DNA of 44,822 nt from an uncultured Bacteroidales bacterium (GCA_900539915.1 UQDU01000018.1:1-44822), one strand, 5' to 3'; positions 7,970 through 16,485 are shown, numbered from the stretch's first letter. Notes: generated from the sequence alone by a model not told the origin. Made by a program: numbers and translations.

Positions 7970-8014
7970 ATAAGCGATATGCCGTCGCGTAGGTGGGTCG
8001 GGCATATCGCTTAT
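7970..8014 (-). terminator. Terminator of fumarase gene
   Basis: A perfect 14-bp inverted repeat (ATAAGCGATATGCC/GGCATATCGCTTAT, 17-base loop) begins 26 bases past the fumarase stop. On the minus strand it is followed by the T-rich TAAATTTG. Confidence 0.8.
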
Positions 8015-8039
8015 AGTTGACGTTATCTGTGATGCGTTA

Positions 8040-9692
8040 TCAGTGGGAGGAGAGGGCGCATGATTTGCACTTCTCCGATATTTCGGTGAAGAAGTCGTTG
8101 CCCTTGTCATCCACGAGGATGAATGCAGGGAAGTCCTCTACTTCAATTTTCCAGATGGCTTCCATGCCGAGCTCAGGATATTCGAGCAGTTCTACCTTCT
8201 TGATAGAGTTCTGGGCAAGCACAGCTGCTGGTCCACCTATAGAACCGAGATAAAAACCTCCATGCTTGTGGCATGCGTCAGTCACTTGCTTTGAGCGGTT
8301 GCCCTTGGCAATCATCACCATGGAGCCTCCAGCAGCCTGGAACTGGTCTACGTAGCTGTCCATGCGGCCGGCAGTGGTCGGGCCGAATGAGCCTGATGCC
8401 ATGCCAGAGGGTGTCTTGGCCGGGCCGGCGTAGTAGATGGGGTGGTCTTTGAGATACTGAGGCATCTCCTCTCCGCGGTCCAGACGCTCCTTGATTTTAG
8501 CGTGTGCGATGTCACGACCCACGATGATGGTGCCGTTGAGGCTCAGACGTGTGCTGACGGGATACTGGCTGAGCTGCTTGAGTATCTCGGGCATGGGACG
8601 GTTGAGGTCGACCTTGACCACGTCGCCTTCGCCGGCTTTGCGGTATTCTTCAGGGATGAGTTCGCCGGGGTTGGAATCCAGTTTCTCGATCCACAGGCCG
8701 TCACGGTTGATTTTGGCCTTGACATTGCGGTCAGCCGAGCAGCTGACACCGAGACCTACGGGGCATGATGCACCGTGGCGCGGCAGACGTACCACGCGGA
8801 TGTCGTGGGCGAAGTATTTGCCTCCAAACTGGGCACCGAGACCTAATTTCTGAGCCTCCTTAAGCAGCTCTTTCTCCAGCTCGATGTCACGGAAAGCGTG
8901 GCCGAGCTCGTTGCCCTCGGTGGGAAGCGCGTCAAGATATTTTACTGATGCCTTTTTCACTGTGGCGAGGTTCATCTCGGCCGATGTGCCGCCGATTACA
9001 AACGCGATATGGTAGGGAGGGCATGCGGCAGTGCCGAGTGACTTCATCTTTTCCACAAGGAAGGGGATAAGTGTCTTGGGATTGATGAGGGCCTTGGTTT
9101 CCTGATAGAGGTATGTCTTGTTGGCCGAGCCGCCGCCTTTGGCTACAAAGAGGAAGTTGTATTCCATGCCTTCGGTAGCATGGATGTCAATCTGGGCAGG
9201 GAGGTTGCATCCGGTGTTGACCTCGTCATACATGTTGAGGGGTGCATTCTGAGAGTAACGCAGATTATCCTCGGTGTATGTCTGATATACACCCTTGCTG
9301 AGAAGCTCCTCGTCATCGGCTCCTGTCCATACTGCCTGGCCTTTGTTGCCGTGGATGATGGCAGTGCCGGTGTCCTGACAGAAGGGAAGCTGGCCCTTGG
9401 CTGCGACTTCGGCATTGCGGAGCATGGTGAGTGCCACAAATTTGTCGTTTTGGCTTGCTTCGGGGTCGGCAAGTATCTTTGCCACCATCTTGTTGTGTTC
9501 GCGACGCAGCATGAAAGCGTTGTCATGGGTGGCCTGGCGAGCCAATACGGTCAATGCTTTAGGGTCTATCACGAGTATCTCGTGACCGCCCCAGTTTTCT
9601 ACCTTCACGTAGTCTGAGGTCAGATGGTAGTATTCAGTAGTGTCAGGTCCCAGAGGGAACATCTTCTGATACTTGAAAGGTTTTGTTGCCAT
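8040..9692 (-). CDS. fum: Class I fumarate hydratase (iron-sulfur, oxygen-labile)
   Basis: This enzyme interconverts fumarate and malate in the cytosol. In Bacteroidales it serves the reductive branch from oxaloacetate to succinate that feeds fumarate respiration. The 550-residue single-chain protein fuses the alpha and beta domains as E. coli FumA does. The three cluster cysteines fall at the FumA positions: Cys105 in LPFCQDTGTA, Cys224 in AACPPYH and Cys318 in GVSCSADRN. The C-terminal beta domain has GSFGPTTAGRMDSYVDQF and MIAKGNRSKQV. The ATG at 9692 matches the family start. A consensus promoter lies at 9829-9859, so the transcript has a leader of about 130 bases that includes the 9-bp repeat tract. 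Family assignment is secure; fumA/fumB naming is arbitrary here. Confidence 0.96.
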   Translation of the reverse strand: MATKPFKYQKMFPLGPDTTEYYHLTSDYVKVENWGGHEILVIDPKALTVLARQATHDNAFMLRREHNKMVAKILADPEASQNDKFVALTMLRNAEVAAKGQLPFCQDTGTAIIHGNKGQAVWTGADDEELLSKGVYQTYTEDNLRYSQNAPLNMYDEVNTGCNLPAQIDIHATEGMEYNFLFVAKGGGSANKTYLYQETKALINPKTLIPFLVEKMKSLGTAACPPYHIAFVIGGTSAEMNLATVKKASVKYLDALPTEGNELGHAFRDIELEKELLKEAQKLGLGAQFGGKYFAHDIRVVRLPRHGASCPVGLGVSCSADRNVKAKINRDGLWIEKLDSNPGELIPEEYRKAGEGDVVKVDLNRPMPEILKQLSQYPVSTRLSLNGTIIVGRDIAHAKIKERLDRGEEMPQYLKDHPIYYAGPAKTPSGMASGSFGPTTAGRMDSYVDQFQAAGGSMVMIAKGNRSKQVTDACHKHGGFYLGSIGGPAAVLAQNSIKKVELLEYPELGMEAIWKIEVEDFPAFILVDDKGNDFFTEISEKCKSCALSSH

Positions 9693-9738
9693 GGTCGGTT
9701 AGTTATGATTGTTACTTCTTGAATAGAGTCAGGGGAGG

Positions 9739-9810
9739 ATAAGTCTGATAAGTCTGATAAGTCTTATAAGAATTATAAGATTTATAGGAATTATGAGAGT
9801 TATGGAGCTG
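9739..9810. repeat. Degenerate 9-bp tandem repeat in fumarase leader
   Basis: Eight successive 9-base units read ATAAGTCTG, ATAAGTCTG, ATAAGTCTT, ATAAGAATT, ATAAGATTT, ATAGGAATT, ATGAGAGTT, ATGGAGCTG. They are near-identical at the low-coordinate end and decay towards the promoter. The tract lies between the predicted fumarase transcription start and its start codon. Two weaker units of the same kind (ATAAGTCTT ATAAAATAT) occur at 56-73. Confidence 0.85.
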
Positions 9811-9828
9811 ACTTAAGTCAGCTCTCCA

Positions 9829-9859
9829 CAAATTTAGCGTTATTTTCTCAAACAAGCAA
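9829..9859 (-). promoter_or_regulatory. Promoter of fumarase gene
   Basis: The minus strand reads TTGC, 19 bases, TAAATTTG, a match to the Bacteroidales promoter. The expected start is near 9822. The -33 overlaps the end of the T-rich tail of the tonB operon terminator. Confidence 0.75.
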
Positions 9860-9897
9860 CAATAAAGAAACCCCGGACTGTGATGTCCGGGGTTTCA
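9859..9897 (-). terminator. Terminator of exbB-exbD-exbD-tonB operon
   Basis: A perfect 12-bp stem (GAAACCCCGGAC, 6-base loop) is followed on the minus strand by TTTATT. It lies 49 bases past the tonB stop. Confidence 0.9.
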
Positions 9898-9946
9898 TAT
9901 AAGGGATGAATCTGTATGGTCAGATTGGTCGTGTATCAGGCTCGGA

Positions 9947-10801
9947 TTATACGCCCTGTAGCTTGAAGTTGATAGGCAGGGTGTACCATACGTTCACTGC
10001 GTGGCCGTTCATCTTGCCGGGGGTGAACTTCGGCAGAGACTTCACGACGCGGACTGCCTCCCTGTCGAGGTCGGGGTCCTTAGAACGTACAACCTTTACT
10101 TGACCGATAGAACCGGTCTTGGTCACGACGAACTGTACTACCACACGGCCCTGGATGTTGTTTTCCTGAGCCATGGCCGGGTAGCGGATATGCTCTGCCA
10201 CATATTTGAGCAGGGCAGCCTCGCCGCCGGGGAATACAGGATTCTGTTCTACTATGTCAAATACCTTATTGTCATCAACGGGAGCCTTCTTTTCCTCGAC
10301 TACAACCTCGTCCTTGTGTTCGCGGACTACGTTGAGGTCGTCGGTACCCTTGTCAAAGTCGCTGGCACCCACAGCTGTGGTGGTTTCCTTCATTTCGTCC
10401 TGGCTCTTGATTTCCTCCTTCACCTCGGCGTCGGCGGTAATCTTAAGCTCGGTGGCCTTCATGGTGTTGAGCACTTCTTCGGGGAGCACTTCAGGTTTCT
10501 GCTCCTCGACACGCTGCTGCTCCTCTTCCTGAGGTTCCTCTTCCTGAGCCTCTTCGGTGGCCATTTCGACCATCGCCTGCTCAGTCTGGTCCTCGGGACG
10601 GGCTGCGGCTTTCTCAATCACTGTGTTGACCAGCATGGCCAGAAGGGCCACTGCGGCTATGACTATGATGATCACAAGCATTGCACGGTTGTGGCGGGCG
10701 TCGCTCTTGGCACGCATCTCATATGCGCCGTACTCTTTGTTTTTTCCTTCAAAGATCAGGTCGCGCCACTCTTTTGATGAAAGATCTACATCTTTTGACA
10801 T
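9947..10801 (-). CDS. tonB: TonB family energy transducer
   Basis: TonB carries proton-motive energy from ExbB-ExbD to outer-membrane receptors. The 284-residue protein has a cytoplasmic N-terminus of about 40 residues, much longer than E. coli TonB, with EWRDLIFEGKNKEYGAYEMR, typical of the Bacteroidota form. One membrane helix follows (residues 41-60, MLVIIIVIAAVALLAMLV). The periplasmic linker is Glu/Gln-rich instead of Pro-rich (EEAQEEEPQEEEQQRVEEQ). The C-terminal TonB domain (about 195-284) includes FPGGEAALLKYV, RYPAMAQENNIQGRVVVQFV and LPKFTPGKMNGHAV. It is the last gene of the operon, 51 bases after exbD. It may energise the TonB-dependent receptor at 14197-16485, although TonB pairing cannot be told from sequence. 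Confidence 0.93.
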   Translation of the reverse strand: MSKDVDLSSKEWRDLIFEGKNKEYGAYEMRAKSDARHNRAMLVIIIVIAAVALLAMLVNTVIEKAAARPEDQTEQAMVEMATEEAQEEEPQEEEQQRVEEQKPEVLPEEVLNTMKATELKITADAEVKEEIKSQDEMKETTTAVGASDFDKGTDDLNVVREHKDEVVVEEKKAPVDDNKVFDIVEQNPVFPGGEAALLKYVAEHIRYPAMAQENNIQGRVVVQFVVTKTGSIGQVKVVRSKDPDLDREAVRVVKSLPKFTPGKMNGHAVNVWYTLPINFKLQGV

Positions 10802-10852
10802 ATTGCTTAGTGTGTCTTTTGTCGGGTTAATATATATCAGTCATCAATGTGC

Positions 10853-11602
10853 TTAGTTCTTACCGTTGGTAGCTATGTAATCGAGTATCATGGCTGAATC
10901 CACGGCATTGATGTTGTCAATCTGATAACGTGAGATCTGATTGATCTGCATCTCGTCAAGAGCTCCGATAAGGCTCTCCCAAGAAGCCTCGGGTGTAGCC
11001 TTGATGATGACTACGGGGCGTGTCAGGAGCGAGTCGTTACGGATTTCCTTGGCTTTTGCCTGATAGATAGAGTCGTTGATGTCTTTGTTGGGCGAGAACT
11101 TGCGGTCACGCCAGTCCTGCTTGAGGACATCAATTTTCTCGAGAACTTGCTTGTTACGTTCGTGCAAGATGCGGCGGATACCGCGCTGTGTCGCACCATC
11201 GTTGCCTAAGAAGGCTTCGCGCTGCAGCTTGTTGTTATCAAGCTTGCCGTCGTGATTTTCGTCAGCCACATCGGGCTTGCCTTCGTAGTAGTATACGATG
11301 TTGAGGGGACGTCCATCTTCGCCGTGACGGATTTTGCCTTCGGCATCACGCTCTGTGGCGAGGATGAGGGTTATCGCTTCTGATTCTTTAGCCTGTGACA
11401 TCTGAGACTCCTCGACCTTCTCATTTGTAGGGAGAGAGATTTTGAGGGTCTGGGACTTAATCATGGTGGTACAGAGCATAAAGAACGTGATCAGAAGCAT
11501 GTTCATATCCACCATAGGAGTGAAGTCCACGTGGATAGACATCTTCTTTTGGGCTCCTTTTTTCTTCTTTCCGCCCTTGTCTGATTGTTCTATCTGTGCC
11601 AT
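10853..11602 (-). CDS. exbD: ExbD-type biopolymer transport protein (second copy)
   Basis: The 249-residue inner-membrane protein has a basic, Lys-rich cytoplasmic start (KGGKKKKGAQKKMSIHVDF). It is followed by TPMVDMNMLLITFFMLCTTM, where the Asp in the MVDMN segment corresponds to the proton-binding Asp of ExbD/TolR. The periplasmic part is larger than the approximately 140-residue E. coli protein. It ends with a conserved ExbD domain (RPVVIIKATPEASWESLIGALDEM) and carries an insertion with DENHDGKLDNNK, which looks like a calcium-binding EF-hand/dockerin-type loop. It starts 5 bases after the first exbD. Paired exbD genes are normal in this phylum. Confidence 0.92.
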   Translation of the reverse strand: MAQIEQSDKGGKKKKGAQKKMSIHVDFTPMVDMNMLLITFFMLCTTMIKSQTLKISLPTNEKVEESQMSQAKESEAITLILATERDAEGKIRHGEDGRPLNIVYYYEGKPDVADENHDGKLDNNKLQREAFLGNDGATQRGIRRILHERNKQVLEKIDVLKQDWRDRKFSPNKDINDSIYQAKAKEIRNDSLLTRPVVIIKATPEASWESLIGALDEMQINQISRYQIDNINAVDSAMILDYIATNGKN

Positions 11603-11607
11603 AATGA

Positions 11608-12327
11608 TTAATCTTGCTCAGTTTTAAGAGCCGTCATCAATGCGAAACGGTTCATTTTCAGTGACTGGAGGTTGTCGAGCACATGGTGCACGGTCTCATA
11701 GGGAGTGCCCTTGTCAGCCTTGACAGCGATGCCTTCGCCCTTCTTCATGGCGTTGGCTATGTTTTCATTGCCGCTGTTACGGATGGCACGCATCCATATC
11801 TGGAATTCGTTGGGCTTTGACATGTCCTTGTTGTCGTCGATAGGAATACCAACGCGCGGATTGGTCATGTCACCTATGATTTTGTCCTGTTCGGTCTGTG
11901 ATTTGCTCAAGAACTCGTGAAGGTAGCTGAAAGGCACTCCGAACATGTTGATTTTGGAGAATGCCATTACATCGGCCTCGGTGAGCTCTACTTTCTTGGA
12001 GGGGTGGAGTTTGTTATACTCGTTAACGGCCTCGCGGATGATTGATTTGCGCATTTCCTCGGTACCCCATTCTTCAGGGTTGTTGGTAAGGTCGGCCTCA
12101 CCGGCTACCGAGATAAATACTTTTCCTTCGGGGCTGACGAGGATGGATGCCAGGTTGGCGGTAGGCACCTTCTCCTCTGACACTGACGACGGGGTCATCA
12201 CTGTTACGGGCTCCTTCTGAAGGAAGGTAGAAGTCAACATGAAGAAAGTAAGCAAAAGAACAGTCACGTCACTCATCGCGGTCATGTCGATGAGAGTGCT
12301 CTTCCTTTTAATTTTTACTTTTCCCAT
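11608..12327 (-). CDS. exbD: ExbD-type biopolymer transport protein (first copy)
   Basis: The 239-residue inner-membrane protein begins MGKVKIKRKSTLIDMTAMSD; the Asp in the MTAMSDV segment is the ExbD/TolR proton-pathway residue. It lies at the start of a single helix (SDVTVLLLTFFMLTSTFL). A periplasmic domain follows with ISVAGEADLTNN, and a C-terminal ExbD segment has GEGIAVKADKGTPYETVHHVLDNL. It lies between exbB (70 bases upstream) and the second exbD (5 bases downstream). The two ExbD copies differ in length and linker, so a hetero-oligomeric ExbB-ExbD1-ExbD2 motor is likely; that part is inference. Confidence 0.92.
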   Translation of the reverse strand: MGKVKIKRKSTLIDMTAMSDVTVLLLTFFMLTSTFLQKEPVTVMTPSSVSEEKVPTANLASILVSPEGKVFISVAGEADLTNNPEEWGTEEMRKSIIREAVNEYNKLHPSKKVELTEADVMAFSKINMFGVPFSYLHEFLSKSQTEQDKIIGDMTNPRVGIPIDDNKDMSKPNEFQIWMRAIRNSGNENIANAMKKGEGIAVKADKGTPYETVHHVLDNLQSLKMNRFALMTALKTEQD

Positions 12328-12397
12328 ATTACTTTGAGTTGCTGATTTTTAGGAGATTATCGTTTGTTGAAAAAATCTTTGGCTTAAAGCAACGGGA

Positions 12398-13207
12398 TTA
12401 GTGTGTAGCTGCAAATGTCTGCACGATTGAGAAGCCGATCTCGTCGATAGCGTAGGTCAGGTTGTCAATCTTGTTGGTGTAGAAGTTGTAAGAGATTACA
12501 GCGAATGCACCGGTGGCGATACCGAAGGCGGTGTTGATAAGGGCCTCAGAGATACCGGTTGACAGCTCGGTTGAGTCAGGAGCACCAGAAGCAGCAAGTG
12601 CCTGGAATGACTTGATCATACCGATTACAGTACCGAGAAGACCGACGAGAGTACCGAGGGTAGTCATGGTTGCCACGATGGGGAGGTTCTGCTGGAGAGC
12701 GGGCATCTCGAGAGCGGTAGCTTCTTCAACTTCCTTCTGGAGAGTAGCGATTTTCTGCTCCTTAGAGAGGACTGTGTTTTCGTCCATTTCCTTGTAGCGG
12801 ATGAGGGCTGACTTAACGACAGCGGCTACAGAGCCTTTCTGCTTGTCACAGAGAGCCATAGCACCGTTGATGTCCTTCTTGGCGAGGCAAGACTTGACGG
12901 CAGCGACAAACTTGGTGATGTTGCCTTTGCCCTTGGCGCTTGAGAGTGAAATCCAACGCTCTACAGAGAGAACGATAACGGTGAGGAAGAGGGTCTGGAG
13001 GATAGGCACGATTACGCCGCCTTTGTAGATAGTACCCCAGATGTCGATGGGATGACCTTCTTCGAAGTGCATGTCATGTCCGAACCAGAAGATGAAGAGG
13101 AGAACGCAGACGATAAAACAAGCAACAATCACCAAGAAGGCGTTGCGGATACCGCGTACGTTGCTGACTTTCTCAGTCGTGGGTTTAGAGGGCTTTTGAG
13201 CTTCCAT
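12398..13207 (-). CDS. exbB: ExbB/MotA/TolQ family proton channel
   Basis: The 269-residue inner-membrane channel protein has an N-terminal helix at about residues 24-43 and a second near 65-85 (GGVIVPILQTLFLTVIVLSV). A cytoplasmic region includes KSCLAKKDINGAMALCDKQ. Then come the MotA/TolQ/ExbB signature helices with LPIVATMTTLGTLVGLLGTV and GISEALINTAFGIATGAFAV. It is first in the exbB-exbD-exbD-tonB operon behind a perfect promoter and a long leader. Operon order and motifs make the assignment secure. Confidence 0.95.
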   Translation of the reverse strand: MEAQKPSKPTTEKVSNVRGIRNAFLVIVACFIVCVLLFIFWFGHDMHFEEGHPIDIWGTIYKGGVIVPILQTLFLTVIVLSVERWISLSSAKGKGNITKFVAAVKSCLAKKDINGAMALCDKQKGSVAAVVKSALIRYKEMDENTVLSKEQKIATLQKEVEEATALEMPALQQNLPIVATMTTLGTLVGLLGTVIGMIKSFQALAASGAPDSTELSTGISEALINTAFGIATGAFAVISYNFYTNKIDNLTYAIDEIGFSIVQTFAATH

Positions 13208-13411
13208 AGTTTTTAAATAAATACTGAAATAAAGAATTTAAGATGTTGTTGTTATTGGTTTACAGATTCGCTTTGTTAAGCAGGCAGTTTGTCGCCTCCT
13301 TGGTAGGAGAGTGGAGCGTTCATATCGGTCCGCAAGTGTCCATCTATCTGATAACACCGATGATGTAGGGGGGGTTAGGTTAGATGCAGCATGGTATATT
13401 GAACACTATTG

Positions 13412-13442
13412 CAAATTTAGTGCATTTTTATCATCTCGCAAA
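13412..13442 (-). promoter_or_regulatory. Promoter of exbB-exbD-exbD-tonB with long leader
   Basis: The minus strand reads TTTG, 19 bases, TAAATTTG, an exact Bacteroidales consensus. Transcription would start near 13405, leaving about 200 untranslated bases before exbB. That leader contains a C-run (CCCCCCC, about 13368-13374), a short CTCC/GGAG hairpin and several very short reading frames, but no riboswitch I recognise. The remainder of the gap 13208-13596 holds the terminator of the upstream lipoprotein gene. Confidence 0.75.
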
Positions 13443-13493
13443 AAAAAACGCCGTCAATTTTAATCATTTTAGGCGCTGTGATATACTTTTCAC

Positions 13494-13538
13494 TAAAAAA
13501 CAAGAAGAAGTGCCGCCTTTTTGATGACAGCACCTCTT
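13494..13538 (-). terminator. Terminator of exopolysaccharide/TonB-receptor operon
   Basis: A 9-bp stem (AAGAGGTGC/GCACTTCTT with one G-U pair, 16-base loop) is followed on the minus strand by CTTGTTTTTTAG. It is about 60 bases past the lipoprotein stop. Confidence 0.75.
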
Positions 13539-13596
13539 TTTTCTGTTGTGTCGGGTCTCAGACAAGATGTAGATAATGCGCTACAATGAATTCCTG

Positions 13597-14139
13597 TCAG
13601 GGATGCAGGTTGGATGCACGGACCATGAAGGTCTTGTTTACCGGGGCTTTGACCGCACATCTGTACTCAACTTTGAGAGTGGCTCCGGCACCGACTTTGC
13701 CACTGCCTGTGAAGTCAGTGACTGTGACCATCCCTGAAGCAGGGCGGCCGCCGGCCATGGCGTTGACCTGTCCGGCTGCAAATGTGAAGTTGTCACCGTC
13801 ATACACGGCCGGGATGTCAGGAAACGACACTATCATAGCCGGCATGTTTTCGTAGCCCGGTATCTTGTAGTTGTTACATGTGATGGTCAGAGTCCTCTGG
13901 GCGAGGTTGAATTTGACGGTATAGGTGATGTCGCTTGTCTGCGATCCGTTGCTGTTCTCGAAATTGCCCTGGGTCTCGTTGATTGTGGTGGTGCCTTTGT
14001 AAGTGGCTTCCTGTTCGTAAGCAGGGTTGACAGCCGGAGCTGACGGTTCGTCGTCGTCGCTGCCGCATGATGTCAGCGAAACCGATGCCAAGCCGACAAA
14101 TACTGCGGCGAGGAGTGTGTGGAGTCTTGAAATTTTCAT
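13597..14139 (-). CDS. Small secreted lipoprotein, calycin-like, unknown function
   Basis: The 180-residue protein starts at 14139 (MKISRLHTLLAAVFVGLASV); an in-frame ATG 14 codons upstream would precede the signal peptide. The lipobox is SLTSC with lipidated Cys25, followed by GSDDDEPSAP. An acidic stretch after the Cys is the known surface-export signal of Bacteroidales lipoproteins. The mature part looks all-beta (TYKGTTTINETQGNFENS, TYTVKFNLAQRTLTITCNN), in the style of small calycin/lipocalin-like Bacteroidales families. It is 57 bases downstream of the TonB-dependent receptor, so a surface partner role for that receptor is plausible but unproven. Confidence 0.7.
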   Translation of the reverse strand: MKISRLHTLLAAVFVGLASVSLTSCGSDDDEPSAPAVNPAYEQEATYKGTTTINETQGNFENSNGSQTSDITYTVKFNLAQRTLTITCNNYKIPGYENMPAMIVSFPDIPAVYDGDNFTFAAGQVNAMAGGRPASGMVTVTDFTGSGKVGAGATLKVEYRCAVKAPVNKTFMVRASNLHP

Positions 14140-14196
14140 GTTTATGTGTTTGGGGATTTTCGTGGCTGCAAAATTACACATTTTTCCGTGACTTGC

Positions 14197-16485
14197 CTAA
14201 TCTATGGTGAGTCGCAGTGTGATGCCGCCACGTATTCCCTGGCCTTTCTGCACGAAGCGGTGTCCGATGCTGACGAAGCTGAACACGTTATAGTCGGTAT
14301 CGGTCATGTTAGTGCACCAGGCTTCAGCCTCCCATCCCGGGTTGCCGCGCAGGATGACCGAGGCTCCGGGCACAAAGTAGAACGGCTGACGGTATTCATT
14401 GGCATCGTCCCAGTAGATTTCTCCTATCCCGCGGGTGTTGATATTGCATTCCAGCCCTTTCAGTGTCCCTGTGTGGAGCGGAAGCTGATAGCGCAGATTG
14501 GTCCACAAGGTGTTATGCGGTGCATAGGGCACATGGTTACCTTTGTAGTCGGCTATGCCGTTGTCAAACATCCGGAATCTGGCATCGGTCATGCCGTAGG
14601 CTACGTCCCAACGCCACCGGTCATTGATGCGCCACGAGACGCTGGCTTCAAAACCGATGCTGCGTGTGTGTCCGGCATTGGTCATCATGCGTCCTGTGGT
14701 GTTGCCGTTGGGAAACACGGTCAGCTGCTGGTCATAACAGTCAATCCAGAAAGCTGCAAGGTCGGCGTTAATCCGGGCATCGGGGATGTTGAGATGTGCA
14801 CCTATTTCGTAGTTCCAGCTCCATTCGGGTTTATAACTGATGATTTCGTCTACGTCATACAGTTCGGCTATGCCTACGAGTGACATCAGCTTCTGCTGGA
14901 GGACATCGCTGAACATCTGAGTGTTGAAGCCTCCGGATTTGTAGCCCTTGGCCACATTGGCATACACGTTGCCAAGCCCTGACGGAAGGCGGTAGGTCAG
15001 AGTGAATTTAGGCAACAGCTGGGTGAACGATTTAGAGAGGTGGCCACGGTCGGCTATATTTACGATACACCTGTCATAGACCGAGGGGACTGCTCCGCCG
15101 GATAGGTCGTATATGGTGTAAGAGGTATGACAGCTGTTGTCATACGTAATGCCGGGGCGTTCATAGTCCAGGCGCAGCCCTGCTGACAGTGACCAGTTTC
15201 CGATATTGAGGGTGCTTTGGTGGTAGAGGGCCGCTCCGCGCATCGGTGTGTCAAACCTGCAGGAGAGGGGGAAGGTACGTTCGTCCCATATCATGGGGTA
15301 GTCGGGGAAATACTTGTTGGCATTGGCCTCGATAAGATTGGCTATGCCGTCGTCAAGGAATGTGACCGGAGCATCGGTGTGTGACGAACGATAGAACCCG
15401 AACAGGCCGCCGAGCCACTGGTATGTATTGCCGGCAACATTGCCGCGTGCTATGATGTCCTGGGTGATTATCCACTCATGCCGGCGTTGTGACAGGGTGA
15501 AGTAGGAGTCGGGGAGGAAATCATTGTCGAGCGTCAGATCGTCCTTGAGATACTGGAAGCTTGATATGCCTGTTATGCTGACATGCTCCGATGGCAGCCA
15601 GTTGATGGTAAGGCCGTCAGTCAGGGCAAACCTGTGGTAATAGCATGAATCGTTGTAGCTGATTTTGCCTGTTTTGACATATTCATACGGATAGCCGTTC
15701 TGCTCGTTGAGCTGCAATGCCGCCGTGTTTTCGAGAGTGAAGTTGCTGCGCGGATCCCATACGGTTTTCCACCGCAGTGTGCCGGCATTTTCAGAGCCGA
15801 TGCGTGAGTTGTTGTATGTGTTGCGGTGATCGCCGGTGGTGTGGGTATACAGAGCGTTGATGCTCATGCCAAGCTGTGGCGACAACATGGAGTAATATCC
15901 GGCCGACAGTTTGGTCTGGAATGGGGCTGCAAATGAAGCTGCCAGCTTCCATCCTTGGAAATGTTTGGGCGAGAGGGTGTATATATTGACCACTCCGGCC
16001 ATAGTGTTGCGGCCATACATGGTGCTTTGAGGCCCTCGCAAAATTTCGATTTTGCTTATGTCTGGGAGATCGAAATCGTAATTGTCCTTGTTGAGAAACG
16101 CGACATTGTCCACGTTGAGTCCTACTGCCGGCTGGTCTATACGTGCGCCGAGACCTCTGACGTAGATTGACGATGTGACTCTTGACCCGTAGTCGGGGAC
16201 ATAGAAATTGGGCACCAGTTGCGATGCCCCCTTGACCGTGGCGATATTCAGCCTGTCTATTTCCATAGTTCCGATAGTCGTGGAAGCCATAGGGGTAGAG
16301 CGCAGGTTGGATCCGCTTTTCAGAGCCGTGACATCTATTTCGTGCAGGTCCACCGAAAGCGAGTCGGGGAGCGACCCCGACGGCTCGGCCAACGCGGGAT
16401 GGATGGTCGCGCATGCTGCAAGCAGTATTGTCGCAGCGGTCTTGCTTAAGTGGCTGTAGGTGGCGGAGATATGTGATGTCGTCAT
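14197..16485 (-). CDS. TonB-dependent outer-membrane receptor
   Basis: The protein of about 762 residues starts at the ATG at 16485, whose A overlaps the stop of the upstream glycosyltransferase (ATGA), and has a signal peptide ending near ATIHPALA. The plug domain follows directly: HEIDVTALKSG (TonB-box-like), SSIYVRGLGARIDQPAVG, DISKIEILRGPQSTMYGRN, AGVVNIYTLSP. A 22-strand-type barrel with many aromatic girdle residues fills the rest. There is no N-terminal carboxypeptidase-like (CNA-B) domain and no SusD gene nearby, so this is not a SusC glycan importer; it resembles siderophore/vitamin-type receptors. The ligand cannot be told from sequence. Its coupling to an exopolysaccharide glycosyltransferase is odd. 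Confidence 0.9.
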   Translation of the reverse strand: MTTSHISATYSHLSKTAATILLAACATIHPALAEPSGSLPDSLSVDLHEIDVTALKSGSNLRSTPMASTTIGTMEIDRLNIATVKGASQLVPNFYVPDYGSRVTSSIYVRGLGARIDQPAVGLNVDNVAFLNKDNYDFDLPDISKIEILRGPQSTMYGRNTMAGVVNIYTLSPKHFQGWKLAASFAAPFQTKLSAGYYSMLSPQLGMSINALYTHTTGDHRNTYNNSRIGSENAGTLRWKTVWDPRSNFTLENTAALQLNEQNGYPYEYVKTGKISYNDSCYYHRFALTDGLTINWLPSEHVSITGISSFQYLKDDLTLDNDFLPDSYFTLSQRRHEWIITQDIIARGNVAGNTYQWLGGLFGFYRSSHTDAPVTFLDDGIANLIEANANKYFPDYPMIWDERTFPLSCRFDTPMRGAALYHQSTLNIGNWSLSAGLRLDYERPGITYDNSCHTSYTIYDLSGGAVPSVYDRCIVNIADRGHLSKSFTQLLPKFTLTYRLPSGLGNVYANVAKGYKSGGFNTQMFSDVLQQKLMSLVGIAELYDVDEIISYKPEWSWNYEIGAHLNIPDARINADLAAFWIDCYDQQLTVFPNGNTTGRMMTNAGHTRSIGFEASVSWRINDRWRWDVAYGMTDARFRMFDNGIADYKGNHVPYAPHNTLWTNLRYQLPLHTGTLKGLECNINTRGIGEIYWDDANEYRQPFYFVPGASVILRGNPGWEAEAWCTNMTDTDYNVFSFVSIGHRFVQKGQGIRGGITLRLTID

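Noticed and set aside
10001..10777. 258-codon open frame on the plus strand opposite tonB
   Set aside because: It is antisense to a gene with clear TonB domain homology and has low-complexity Leu/Phe-rich translation caused by the Glu-rich linker of tonB on the other strand.
13276..13323. 15-codon reading frame in the exbB leader as a possible leader peptide
   Set aside because: No run of any regulatory amino acid and no alternative stems around it; several equally short frames exist in the same leader.
14146..14883. 245-codon plus-strand frame opposite the TonB-dependent receptor
   Set aside because: Antisense to a well-supported receptor gene; no domain or signal peptide; the translated sequence has no recognisable family.
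14197..16485. SusC-type glycan importer for the TonB-dependent receptor
   Set aside because: No N-terminal carboxypeptidase-like domain and no SusD gene adjacent; the following lipoprotein is too small and unlike SusD.
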